From positions 62,001 through 126,000 of the forward strand of contig JABVXV010000106.1 in NCBI GenBank assembly GCA_013365325.1: a stretch of 64,000 nt of DNA. Direction: 5' to 3'. Made by a program: the position numbers and the translations under genes. Below, piece after piece: positions 37,045-49,933 of this stretch; position 1 is the first letter of the stretch, and every line of letters starts with the position of its first letter. The notes below the pieces were generated by a model, which was given only the letters and a program-made list of their open reading frames with translations, was not told the origin of the DNA and did not search any database. Origin of the DNA: Dipetalonema caudispina (Eukaryota > Nematoda > Chromadorea > Rhabditida > Onchocercidae).

Positions 37045-40000
37045 ATGTGGTCCTCGCCTTTACTATTGTCCCTCACAAGCGTTTTTGGCCTACTGGGTCT
37101 GGCGTTGATCACATTGGCTTTGGCTACTGACTCATGGACCGACTATCAGGTATCATCCTTTTATGTTATATTATAATATCATTTTCCATCGATCCATATA
37201 GTGGCAGTGACCTTCGTCTCCAATTCCTTAGTGCAATTCTTCTAACATTATTGAATGAGTTGCTACCATTTGTGTATTTAATGAACTGCTAAGGAGGGCA
37301 GTAAGAATGCCATCTAACTATTATGAATGTAATAATTAATCGTTGATGTGATCCAAGCTGCTCCTGTAATCTGAAAGAACGTGTTTCAAATGAATTTTTT
37401 CGAAAGATGGTTAAGTAACAAACAATTTCTGTTTTTATCTAATCCAACAACTATTTAACTTGAGATTTCATTACTACATTAACTTAATTCAGAGCTGTAA
37501 GATTCTTACAAGAATAACAATCATTCATACTATTTTTATTCATCATTTCTTTTCGTCCACTTGTGCTAACTGCTATTATCATCAAATTCATAATTGATTT
37601 ATGCTCATCCAAAAGATTATGTATGCGAATTCAAGGGAGGTCAACATTCATAACGCTTCATTAATTAGCTCAGCAAAAAATTTCTTACACATTTAAAAGT
37701 TTCAAAGCTATATTTTTGCATTCGTTGGAGCTAGAACTGAAATTCTGGATTATTTCCTGAATATGCGAAGTTCGGAAAATCAAATCACTGATTTTATAAC
37801 CTGATAGTGTTGCTTTGTAGAGTGCGCTTTATCTAACCGATTCAAAACATTCAACCAATACTTTACTCATATATCAAAGCAGCTGAAAAGCAGTTCATTG
37901 TTTGCTAAAAACTATGTGTCGTTTGTCAAAAACTACATTTTAAATAAATTGCTGGTAGCTTCTTTACTTTTTTTTTTACTACATCGGATATAAGTAACTA
38001 AAAAAAGTTTTTTCTCAACCGAAAATGTTTAATGAGAAATTCTTGTCTTTATTTCTATCGCCTCGAAATAGTTGACCATCCTTTCATCTATTCCTTGATA
38101 TCATTCCTTTATAGATGTTATCATCAAATCGTCATCACTGCATTATGTATGGAAGTAGAAGTGATTAACTGATTCATACTTCTTTGTGCAACAGTTAAAT
38201 TCTGCAGCATTCAGAAATCTTAACATTAATTTCCCAAATAGTCGACCGCTGAAAAATTTGCCAGCTTTTGATAAAATATCACCTCTCAAAGTTAATACGT
38301 GATGCAAAATCTTTGGGAAAAAAAGTTCCACAATACTGGTTTGCAAAATATTGTAAGAACAGGACAACACATTTATATCATTCATCTGATATTTTGATCT
38401 GTATTATGATTTTACTTGAACTCGTTGTAGTTTTAGTGATGACAACTTCCACAACAGATAGATAAGATTTGTTGGAGTGTTCAAAACTGTCAAAATATCA
38501 TGTCAAAATTAATAGTTCCTGTCCGTGCAAGAACTGACATGCTCAGCAATAAATTTTATTTTTAGTCAGTTAATACTAAGCGCTTACGTGTTTGAATATT
38601 AAAATATAGGTAGTATATCAAATTTTTATTAAGTAAAATGTTTCGTAAGAACACAATCCTCTATGAAGTATCATGAAAGTGAATTTCGCATTGAAATGAC
38701 CACTAATTAGTGATGCGAGAAATTCCCGGCAGTAAATTTATGTATTCATTATAATTTCATGACCTTATCATTTCTTGGATAATAGAATCTACAAAGGCTC
38801 TTTCAAAAATTCTTTATCATTGAATTTACTGTGAAGTGATTTACACAAAAATGCTTTCTTTGTATAATACTTGAAAGTATCATCGAGAGTTTAATTTCTT
38901 GAGTAAAACATCAGTTTTTAGTCAAAACTATTTCACTCACTTCTCTCATATATTGCACTTCGATAAATTTATGAGTTTTTCAGATTTAATAATCTGTATA
39001 ATATACTTGCTTTTTTTGCTATTTATCATGATTTTAAAAAATAATCAGCAATTCAGCCATCTTCTCGGTACACAAAATTTTTATTTGTTTGAAGATTTCT
39101 CAAAATTTCTTTCAAATTTCGGTTAAAAATTCAAATTAAAATTTCTGTATTAATGCAAACAATGTTTGATTTACATTCAAAATGAATACTTCAAATGAAA
39201 TATTTAGGCAAGAAGGTTCCAGCAAAATCTTAAAGAGGATTTTTTGAGAAGTACACGACGATTCAATAATAACGATTTAAAATGAAAGACAAAATTTTTG
39301 AAAGGATTCAACTGAGACCAAGAACTTTTTTGAATTTCGAGTGTTTGTAATACCCTGGTGATAACAGCATATCGTGCGAGATAGAAAATCTTACAGTGTG
39401 GTTTTTTTGTAGAATGAAGATTTTGAAAGGTGGAAGTAAAATATCTTTCAGACTACTTGCAATGAAGAGGATAAGATCTGGTGATAAGCACTGAATAAAA
39501 GAGGTTGTAGTTTGCAACAGTTGTGATAGGATCATTATTCGTAACTAATTAATGTGGAGTTTAAAACTAAGTCGGATAATTTATTTGTCATATTTTAGGT
39601 AAATCGACGAGAAATAATCAATGCTATGAATCGTAATACGGAATTAAATGCTCGTTTGAAAGATAATGTTGTAAGGAATCCGCTATACTTTTCACGCAAT
39701 TATGGTCTCTTCCTTGTGTGTTTTTCGGATGCTGTACCCTCAGGTAATCAATTTATTCAATTTATATTTTATGTATGCTTAATAAAGACTTTAATCCGTT
39801 GAACTTCATATCTTCAACGATAACTTTTTATAATTAACTATCCTAATTATAACTTTTCCCATCCCATTTTAGTTGATGATAACTTATCCTGACATTGTCA
39901 TGGTTAATGGTAAACTTTAAATTATTTGTCTTTGTTACTTAGCTTCTGATCGGTTAATTGTTTTAGAGATTGGAGATTTCACAAAAGTACATCATATAGA

Positions 40001-43000
40001 AAATTTATTTATAGCTCGTAAATTGAAGTGACTGGTAGCGGTAAAGAGTGCCAATTTTTTTTCCTAAAGTTTTGCACTAAAGAAGTACTTTGCTATTAGG
40101 CAGTTCATACTTCTTGTTCTTTGCAAATGTGATGCAAAATTTTGTTAAATACTTTTGTTAAATTTTATATCACTGCTATAGCAAATCAAAGGGAGCATTG
40201 TATATGAATAAAGAAATTCATAACATCCCAGGGGATTCCACACGATTGATCAGAACTTCACGGGAGAATATCATTAGGCTTCAAGCAAAGATATTATATT
40301 TCCTTTTGATAGGAATATAATTTCGAATGGATTGTGCGATAGGAGTATCGATTGAATTACTAGCAACAGGGCGAAAAAAAAAAAGATAAATCATAATAAA
40401 TTTAATATGAGTTAATAATTTGAAATTCGAATGTAAATTAAAATTTTAAAACTTTATCAAAAATTTATTCAGATATCGGAAGCTTTTCCAAATTTGGCTC
40501 ACCATGCATTTGGAACGACGACTATCATCCAACTGATGCAGCATATGAAAAATACGATAGCTTACAAACATATCGTTATTATGCCATGTGGGGTGCTGCA
40601 ATATTATATCTTTTGGGATTGGTTGTGTTCATTATTTGTTCAATATTTGGTATGGTTGGTTGTTGGCGAAGAAGCACAAAAATAGTTCTTACAACTGCAT
40701 TACTTATGCTTTTCTCAGGTAACATCCATAATTCTTTTTTTTTTTTCAATTTTTTGAAACTTTTACAACTAGTTGTATATTGCTCGATTCATCGCAGTAA
40801 TTACTATCTGTTAGACCTAATTCTATTTTCATTGTAGAGCAATTTTTCCACGTTATATTTATTGATTGACTTTTCAAAAATAGTTTAGGATTCCACTTCT
40901 GATTGATCCACTCGTAATTGTTAGCTTATATTACGTTAGCGTTATAGCTTAAGTATTTGAAATTCTTTGTTGTCTCTCATCAACCGCTTTCCGAACGATG
41001 TTGTTAGGCATAATGGGTTAATTAACATTTAGAGTGTATATGAGTTCTTTTTCATAACTTATTCACATGACTGTTAATTAGTAGTTACACGCTCCAATTT
41101 TACTAGCTATAATTGGGACACTAACGCATGTAATTATTAGTTTATTTTATATGGCTTAGCTTTAGTCACTTCACACAACAATGTAATATTCAGGTGAAAC
41201 GTCAGAGAATTTCAAGATGAAACAACGCCTTGATTGCTTCACCTAATTATTACAACAGCTTGCATTGAAAAAAAAAAAAAATTCCAATTTCGGAATTTTA
41301 GTAACCAAACATGACTAAAATATTCTGGGATGGCAAGTGTTAAATTCGAATAACAAATTGACCTAAATATAAAGTGCATTGCATCCACCTTCCATTCAGC
41401 ACCAATCTCATTTGAACCTAATTACTCTAATGAATAATGGAACCAACTTTTTACACAATCATTATTACACAGTATAAATATGAAACGGCGGAAGGCAAAT
41501 GTTTAACAAGTTTGACTAGTTTAATTAGAAAATCGATTTCATATTGTGATCCTGTAGAAGTTCCATCAAACTTCTTAATCTTGAAATTAATTTCAAAAAG
41601 TTTGAAATAATGACACACGAAAAATTTAATATTAACTTCGAGAAGTTATGGAGGTTCATATATCTAAAAATAATTTTGAATAATTGATTTCATGCGAGTG
41701 TTGCAGTATGGGAGAAATGAAATCTGCTCAATGTGATGGTTGGAAAAAAATCTTTCCTATGTGGCGAATTATGTGTAAAAAAAAACGCGAAAAAAAAATT
41801 GATGTAATATACAAAATTTCGACTAACTAATTATTTCAACGACAGTGACGTTTTTTCTTTTTTTTTTCTATTTGCAAAAAGTTTTAATAAATTTCAGTAA
41901 TGTTCCTTGCTGGTTCAATGGCATGCTGGCATTTGGTGAATTATCTGGAGAGGCATGTACTCGATGTGCCACCATTTTATAAATCTTGGGAACCGGTAAG
42001 CTTATCAAATCATTGAGACTATTGAGAAGAAGGAAATTTCAATTTATACTTTAACAAGAATGAATAATGATCTCTGACAGATGAACAAAAAAAAAAATCT
42101 ACAGATTTTGAAGCAAGGGACACGATTCAGTTATGGTTGGTCCTATGTGGTATCTTGGGTTGGCATTGCATTCATACTACTTGCATCAACATTCATGTTA
42201 TTATCCTACAAAAAAATCAAGGTTAATTCCGATCATTTTCTGAAAATTTAATGAACACTTCGCTATCGCTCCTTCATTTCTCAAATTCCAATTGACACTT
42301 CGAATCAATTGATATCTATTAGTAGCACTTATTAATGACCAAAATATCTTCGTGGTATAACGCGTATCATTTCTTTCATTGGTCATTTTCAACTACTTGT
42401 CCTTTGTAACTTTATTCTCATTTTATTCATACCTACTCATTTCAATATCATTTCCTTTATGCGAGTAAATAGAAATATTTGCCGATCAGAGAAAAAAGAG
42501 ATAACGTTGATGTATATATTACATGCATATCACTGTTCCAGTATTTTCACTTCCACTATTTCGAAAATATAATGGGATATGCTGATTGGTCATCATCAGA
42601 AATGCATTTTTTACTTTGTTCAGTAAACTAGTGCATGTACGGATAACATGCAGCATTTTGATCACTCTTATGTGGCCTAATGTCAGTTTTGTATGTATGG
42701 TTGATGTAGGGCGGTTTCTATTTCTAAAGCCAAAATTGTGATCTTTTGCGGTATACAAAAGGCCTTGAACTCAACTGATATCGACGATGCTCAAAAATTC
42801 CACCACATATGCCCGCAGGTTCAACATTTCAGTCTTTCCTATCCAATCCCTCTCTCTCTTCTCATATTTCGTATTTCATTCAACCTGTACAACATTCTTT
42901 CTTATCTTAATGTCTCTCTATAATTTCTTTACAAGAACAAGGTGAAGAAAATAATGGGACAAATTGCACATATACATATTACACATGCATACATCGGGGT

Positions 43001-43992
43001 GACCATGAAATTATTTCTAAACGAAATTATCCCCATCTTGCCACTATCTCTTGTCTTTCTCTCCTTTCATTCCCATTGTCACTTATAATGCTACTGCAGT
43101 ATTAAATCGCATAAACCAATAATAAATAAATAAATGTATTAACAATGAAGAGGGTAAGCCAAAAAGAAGCAAATAAACTGAAAAGAGCTTTGTGAAAATA
43201 GAAAACTTTATGGTTTCCAGCCTTCTTTTCGTCAGTTAATCAATTTTTTCTGCAGGTGAAAAAGAATCTCTTAACATTGTCGTGAATACTGATCTCCTTT
43301 TCTTCGTCCAAGCGTAGGTATCAGAAAATATCAGAAACATTATTTCTTCATTTCTATTGTCACTTATGGTATTAAATTTTTGGAAAGATTTGGAAAATTT
43401 ACCTAAAAATATAAACATGATATAGTACCAAGTTCTGAAATTTGAAATTAATTTGCCATTCTGATTCAAAACTTCAGATAACGACTTCCAAAAAAAAAAA
43501 ATCCAGTCAATTTGAATCATTTCTCTGTTATAACGCTTCACTCTTTCCACATGACCTGATTCAATTCCCCAACATACGATCCACTCATTCCACAATTCTC
43601 ATTCCACTTTAAACTCTATTTCTTGAATTCCTTTGCATCTTTTTTCCAACTCCTACTTTCCGCCGATATTATTCTAAAATTCCTTCAAAAGTGATTAATG
43701 AATACAACAATCTTCGAAAATTTTCAATTCACTTTATTGATATCGCGATGTCAACAGACTTAAGTTTCAGTTTGAAAATACGGAAATACTTAATTTTCAG
43801 GAAGAGGAAGAACGAGCTTTTGAAGCAAAACACGGTGCATATATGATGCCAAATTATTACGACAAGTCTTCAGCAATGGTGCCGTACGGATATGGTACAT
43901 ATGGCGGTTACCCAACCGCATATCCGGCCGCATACTATGGCCAGTATCCGGTAGGTACGGGATACTATGGATATATGACATATGGCCGCTGA
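37045..43992 (+). CDS. Claudin/PMP22-type tetraspan membrane protein
   Basis: Six exons (37045-37149, 39599-39743, 40473-40718, 41898-41995, 42105-42221, 43801-43992) give 300 residues. Four TM helices lie near 8-28, 121-146, 151-175 and 215-237. The large first extracellular loop carries GLFLVC followed about 20 residues later by a second cysteine (PCIW). This matches the GLWxxC...C signature of claudins, PMP22 and calcium-channel gamma subunits with W replaced by F. Nematodes have expanded families of this type (claudin-like, Clc-like, NSY-4), involved in epithelial barriers or channel modulation. Which subfamily this belongs to cannot be settled by eye. The cytoplasmic tail (about 239-300) is rich in Tyr, Gly and Pro. 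Introns 1 and 5 are long (about 2.4 and 1.6 kb). The ATG is the first in frame after a stop at 37021. Confidence 0.8.
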
Positions 43993-45587
43993 CACCGATA
44001 AAAATGGTGAAAATAACATTCCATATCGATATTCTCAAGCACTGCCCCGTCCCATCCCGAGCACTGTAGCATTTGTAGGTTTAGTAATTCCTCCAAAAAA
44101 CAAGTAGCCCATCTGTCATTAGTAAAAATTTATCATATTCCAGATCCCCAAATCCGTTTTAAATTTTGTAGATGAATACCAGGTTGTGCTGTATGGATGT
44201 CACGTGAGAGGGCAAGCTGGTGAGATTAGTAAAGAGTTGACTTATTCAAATTTCATGCCACTTTGCTCAAATTTCATTATTAACCATTAAGTTTATTAAT
44301 GACGTCAATATTATAAGACTGCATCAACAAACAGTACGGGTCGATTTGAGAAAATGCCTGATTTGGTCGGTTAAATGCATTAAATCTGATAACAGAGTCC
44401 AGAGCTCTCAATATACTCCTTGAAAATTTCCTTCTTTCATATCTGCATCAAATTTCTACTAAGCAAATCCTTGACCTCAAAAATATGGTCAACGAGAATG
44501 AAATCACAATCTAGCCTGGGATTCATGAAAGGAATCATATGAAACGAAAATTTAAATGCACCAACTGACAAGAACTTTGTCGGACCACAAGCTTATTTAC
44601 TCCGTGATTATTCTCATTGTTATCAAAACAACTCATTTGTTCATGATGTCTTGCTAACATCAACACCGTCACCATATACTTGCTTGCCAATCCCTCCCAG
44701 AATATGTCCAAAGTCATACGATGACATCAATTGTTCACACTCAATATTTGTAATCAATTGATCAGTCACATTCATCTACATTTTCTAATATATTCACACT
44801 TTATACCTCAAGATGTAAAAAGCATCTGCACAAAGAACAAGGATACAGATAACCTTTGAATCTTAAAACCAGGATTTTATTTTTTTTTTAGTACAGATAG
44901 ATTTTGATTCACATCACTGCGATAATCCAGCAATGACAATATTCACCGCTACAAAAATTCCTTGAAAACTCATTTCCTGTTGGGAATTTAAACCACGAAC
45001 AAACAGAGAAAAATTAATCAAACAAAATAATTCGAAAACATTAATTTTAACGATAAAGTTCCGTTACTAACAATAGGGAATAGTGATTGCAAAATGGCGT
45101 ATCATCTTTTGAAGCACGCAAATGCTTTACACTAAAATTCCAAACACATTTTGAGTGTTTGAAAAGATGTCGGGAATTTTAAAGGCATTAGAAAAATGTT
45201 GTATTTAACGAGCCAACAAGATAACATAAAACAATAAACATCTATTCACAGTAATGTCTCTTTTGCGCTTTGCAAATAAAGTTGCGCAAAGCCGCTTTCC
45301 ACCTCGCATGTTAACGCATCAATTTGCATTCACTTCCTTATCTTTTCCAGTGTTATTATGCTTTTTACTGTGCCAACCCTCTGCAATATGTTCGTGGTAA
45401 AGTAACCCTTTCGGTTCCTTTGCTTACTGCCTAGCGAACTATTCCGAAGATAATTGTAAAAGAGTAAAACAAACATATTAGAATATTTCAACCATGTCTC
45501 GCCATTTTGAGCCGCATGTCTCTTACTAGTAAAACAATTTGTATATTATCATTATGCCTGTATGATAACTTTGGTTTATTTATTGTG
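43993..45587. other. Intergenic region between convergent genes
   Basis: It holds the 3' ends of the tetraspan gene (plus) and the GTPBP1-type gene (minus). TTTATT at 45575-45580 reads AATAAA on the minus strand and is a likely poly(A) signal for the latter. A 7-base inverted repeat TTTGCGC/GCGCAAA at 45262-45290 could form a hairpin. Nothing else was recognised. Confidence 0.55.
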
Positions 45588-48500
45588 CTATTTACACCGT
45601 CTTGAACAATTACATAAATCATTATCCTGAGCGAAAGAAAAGAATTCGGCTGACGATTTCATGAAAAATATAAATAATTTACCTTTGTATTTCATGTGCT
45701 TCGGTCGAACCTGTTTTGGAAGCGCAGGAGTATATGGATAAACTTTAGCGATTGTTCCCACAGCTTTTGTCCGACCTTCACGAAATACCATACGACTTCC
45801 AACAGATAGATACTCAGGATTTTTAATGAATTTAAACGTTACCATATCACGGTCACCCGTTCGCAATACTGTTTTTGTCATGTGTATTATGGTTGCCGTT
45901 TGGCGAATCGAGCCAATATGCACTAGAAGTAAAAGCTCAAATGAAATCTCTCAATCCGAAAATGATCATTTAGTTTAGAGTTTAAAACTATAGCTTATTA
46001 GAATAATATTATCGTTCCTCCTTAGTTCTTCAGACCGATTATCGAATTTTCAAGAAACTATTATAACATTTTGAACATTTAAACTTTGAAGATATACGAC
46101 TTTAAAAATATTAGTGACTTTCATCGGTGCAAAATGATAATCAGATAATAGAGGAAAAGGCTAGAAAGTATACCCATTGCTTGATAATTTTCGGCAATTG
46201 TAGTCGGATGATGAAGGATCAGTATTTCAGCATCAAACTGCACCGAGGAAAAGATAGCCATTTTTGGAGAAAGTAATACCATTCCTTTTCGTACTTCCTT
46301 TTTATTCAACTTTCTACACCATATATTGAATTAGGAATTGTTAAACATTTTATATGGAACTTAAAACTTACGGTATATTATCCAAAGACAAAAACTCAAA
46401 ATTCTGTTCAAAACTTTTCGATAGGTCAAGAAAATAAGCACCAGCAAATTTTACCTAATGGAAAATGATGCAGTTTGACCGCACCGTATTTTTGATACCG
46501 GCATTCGTTTTCGATGGATGGACTTTATTGGAATGGGAATGAATTCTCCGTAAGGGTTCGGCCCAATCAACATTGTGTCGTTAAGCGAAATCATACCTAA
46601 AAATACAAGATGATTATTCTATGCTGTAGTGCAAAACAGTACATGAAACGAAATAATTCTTACTGCAACAGGTAAGGAACTTTCAGAATCAGTTTTCATT
46701 CCAACAAGAAATAACATAACTCACCAGCTATACATGTGCCTGAGACTACAGTACCTACACCATCTACCCAATATACATCATCTATTTGGAATTCGGCTGG
46801 ACTATCCAAAGAAAACTTTCGTCGAAGTGGGATGAGATTGAAGAAGGCGGAAAGTAAGCCCAAATTGGTACCAGCGACATTCGATATTTGAAAGATGGGA
46901 CAAACCCTGAAAATATTACTTGATCAGATGGAAGTCCAATTTTACAATCTATAAGAACGGAAAACACAGGAAGTTCAATTTTTTACTCTCCTTCAAAAAC
47001 TTACTTTCCACTGCTAAAATGACTAGCGGCATGAACAACATCTTCCAAAGTCTTTATAACAACTGGCAATTTTCGTGCTCCGGGACTTTTCATCAGTTTA
47101 TCCAAATTCTTCATCGTTTCAGACAGAATCTTCAACAATAACAGATGGACTCAAATAAAGTGTTCTCAAAATAAAAGGAGTGAAGAGAATCACGAATATT
47201 CATGAACAGCTTCGTGAATTATTAAAGTAATTATACATAGAATTATTTTCATCGCTGTACTACGTGGAATACGTTTCACAAACATGGGAAACCATAGTAA
47301 AGATGAAAAATAAAAGCTGAAATAAAATAGATTTTACCCGCTCAGGACACATATCGATTTTCGTAACAACGATAAATACCGGTACATTGAGGCACAAAGC
47401 AAGCGATAGGTGCTCCTTTGTCATTCCGATAATACCAGCATTCGCACCAATCTTCAGTTGCAGAATATTATTACAAAACGTATCATAATGCATTAAGGAA
47501 TATATTACTGCATTTTACAACACGGTACTAATTTTTCCTCAAGAAAAATCACTATAGTACTATGCCCTGCTAATTTTATATTCAAAACCATCATAAAGTA
47601 AACAGTGTTATTAACAACAATGAAAACTGAATGAGATAATACACAATATATGATGGTAGAAAATACTACTTTCAGTATAGCTTATGGCTTCAATCACTAG
47701 TAACAAATGTGTAAAGATGAAAGTTCTACTTTAGTGATGCTGTCCAAATCAACTCCTCAGATAGTAGAAAAAAGGGAAAGGGCGCTTTTGAACAAATTTC
47801 AATCATTAAAGATGTAGAAAAGTCGAATTGATTTGCCTCTTATCCAAAAATGCAAAAATTAGTCTAGTTTTTATTCCATCTTTAAGCCTTTATTTTAATC
47901 TTTATTCTTTTTCCACACTTCTTCTCCAAACTTCAACTACGCACTTTTCGATTAACTGAAAGTAAAGTTGCTTTAGAAAAATATAAGGTGTTCTCACACT
48001 CTACAGAAAATTCACGCAAAACAAAAACAATATACCATCAACATCGTGTAATCCGGAACGTGCCCAGTCATTCCAAATATTGTTGTTTTCAAATATTTTT
48101 CGTGGCCTGCCAGGTCAATGAAAGTGATTACCTAAAGAGGGAAACGAATAAACTGAACGATTATCGAAAGCAATAGAGATAAAAAACTTCACCAGAACGA
48201 ATCAGATGAAAAACCATTCTCGGACTTCAAAATTACCGAAATACCTTAGCGGAATTATGACAAATGGTAATCCAGTCAAGCTGTCCACTGTGCGAGTCGG
48301 GTTTATTGACAACATTACCGCTAATATCGAAACCTAGGATGTCGTTTCCTACAGATGAAGTTCGACCTGACTCAAATTCATGTTTGTGTCTGAAAGTAGG
48401 AGTTCCACAGTGAATGAAAGCACACTATGACTAAGTGGTATCATACTGATCCTAGACAACCGTGGTAACGAACTACTAAAACAAATTTACCGGAACAACT

Positions 48501-49300
48501 TTTGTCGAGCTTGTCCACGGCCGTCGTCCAAAATGCTGTATGTTAATACACCCAATAATGTTGATTTCCCTGCATCCACATTACCTACAACAGCCACACG
48601 CACCTGAAACCAAATATGAACTGAACATCGTAGTGGCTTGAAAGTTCATATTTGTTTAAATGCTGAAAGAAAAACAGACCTCAATAAAATCATCAGGATC
48701 TACTTCCTTTCGAACAAGATGAGCACGTGTGTAAAGACTGCCCTGCTGCCTGGTCACTAAACGTGTTGATACTACTCCAGTCCCCTCCAAAAGCGCCATG
48801 TGCTTCTTCTCCGATAATTCTAAATCATCTTTCGATAGACCTGCAACAATTGAAAAAAATCCAATTAATTGTAAGCACTATTTTAAGATGCCAGCTGATT
48901 CAAATGTTCATTCAAATAAATTATACCTCGCTTTGTAGTGTCTTCAGCTGAAACGCCGAGATCAATGACCGCCTCACCTTCACCCAGTACCAACATTGAT
49001 TGGATATAATCGCGATACCGCTCTCTTTTAGCATGGTCTTTACTATCTGTTAGTGACAAATTGACAAGGAAATCCTTCGTTATCACACATTGCTCCTCTT
49101 CTTCTCGTTCATCATTCTCATCTGTTAATCCAATAACCAATGATTATTCCATATATCTTATACATTAATTGGTACTCGAGAGAGTGTAATACATACTTTC
49201 ATAGATACTATAAAAGCTTACGAGAGAATTCGGCATCGACATCATCGTCGTCGTCGTCATCTGCGAATAAACTTGCGGCAGCTGCAGCATTGCTCTTCAT
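45588..49300 (-). CDS. cgp-1: GTPBP1-type translational GTPase (cgp-1)
   Basis: Twelve minus-strand exons (49222-49300, 48927-49121, 48680-48840, 48491-48603, 48245-48389, 48036-48131, 47338-47451, 47005-47129, 46725-46906, 46455-46596, 46174-46313, 45588-45922) give 608 residues. The protein matches vertebrate GTPBP1, an eEF1A-like GTPase linked to mRNA surveillance and elongation. G1 GNVDAGKST begins near 152, G3 DLAGH is at 237-241 and G4 TKID at 293-296. [32 protein letters not shown] and [12 protein letters not shown] are all family signatures through the beta-barrel domains II and III. The N-terminus has an acidic run of Asp. Two acceptors end in GAAG rather than CAG. At the 3' end, a 56-base intron (45627-45682) may instead be removed, which would end the protein earlier at 45622 (578 residues); the nearby AATAAA favours that form. 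Confidence 0.92.
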
Positions 49301-49933
49301 CGACTACGAAGTAGGATGATAACTTGAAATGAACACAGTGTGACATCGATTCCTTTCATTACTTCCTCATCAAATCCTATTTCAAGGCTATCAACAATAT
49401 CCTTCATAACTCCCTCCCTTCCCAATTTTTAAAAGTAACAAAAATTAAGTTCATGTTACCGCCACATCATTGCTAACCTTCCATTACTGAACCTAAGTCT
49501 AAGACATCATCCTTCTCTTACCTTCACTCAATCTTTTATCTCAAGAATTATAATCATCTTTATCGTCTCTCATATTACTATGCTATTCTTCACTTGTATT
49601 GGTCTGTAATGTCTCTCCAATTTCCCTTTTCTCTTCGCTCGTTAGTCTCAGATGTGATATAGTTTCGGTAATTTTGGATTGGTAGGTAATAGGTGGTATC
49701 AAGGAGGTAGTAGATGCGGTTAGAAGAGATCAAGCAAGTAATGTGAGAAGTTTGCTATTGATGATAATATGATCCATGTATTATTAAATATTACTCTGCA
49801 AAGCACTGATTGAATATCATAGGTAGTTATACATTTTCTTGGTTTCTTTTTGCAGCGAGCTTCACTGTAATACACCCTTTATTATTCATTTGTGAGTGGC
49901 ATTTTGACCTTTTTACAGGGAAACAAGCAACAA
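49301..49933. promoter_or_regulatory. Shared head-to-head promoter region of cgp-1 and rbm42
   Basis: The start codons of the GTPBP1-type gene (minus, 49300) and RBM42 (plus, 49934) are 633 bases apart and point away from each other, so both promoters must lie here. The strand nearest cgp-1 is pyrimidine-rich. No specific factor site was recognised. Confidence 0.55.
49304..49305 (-). promoter_or_regulatory. Probable spliced-leader acceptor of cgp-1
   Basis: On the minus strand, TTCGTAG ends three bases before the ATG at 49300. This is too close for a normal 5' UTR and typical of trans-spliced nematode mRNAs. Confidence 0.5.

Noticed and set aside
36831..37130. Plus-strand 99-residue frame
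   Set aside because: It overlaps the first exon of the tetraspan gene in another frame and reflects the GC-rich leader.
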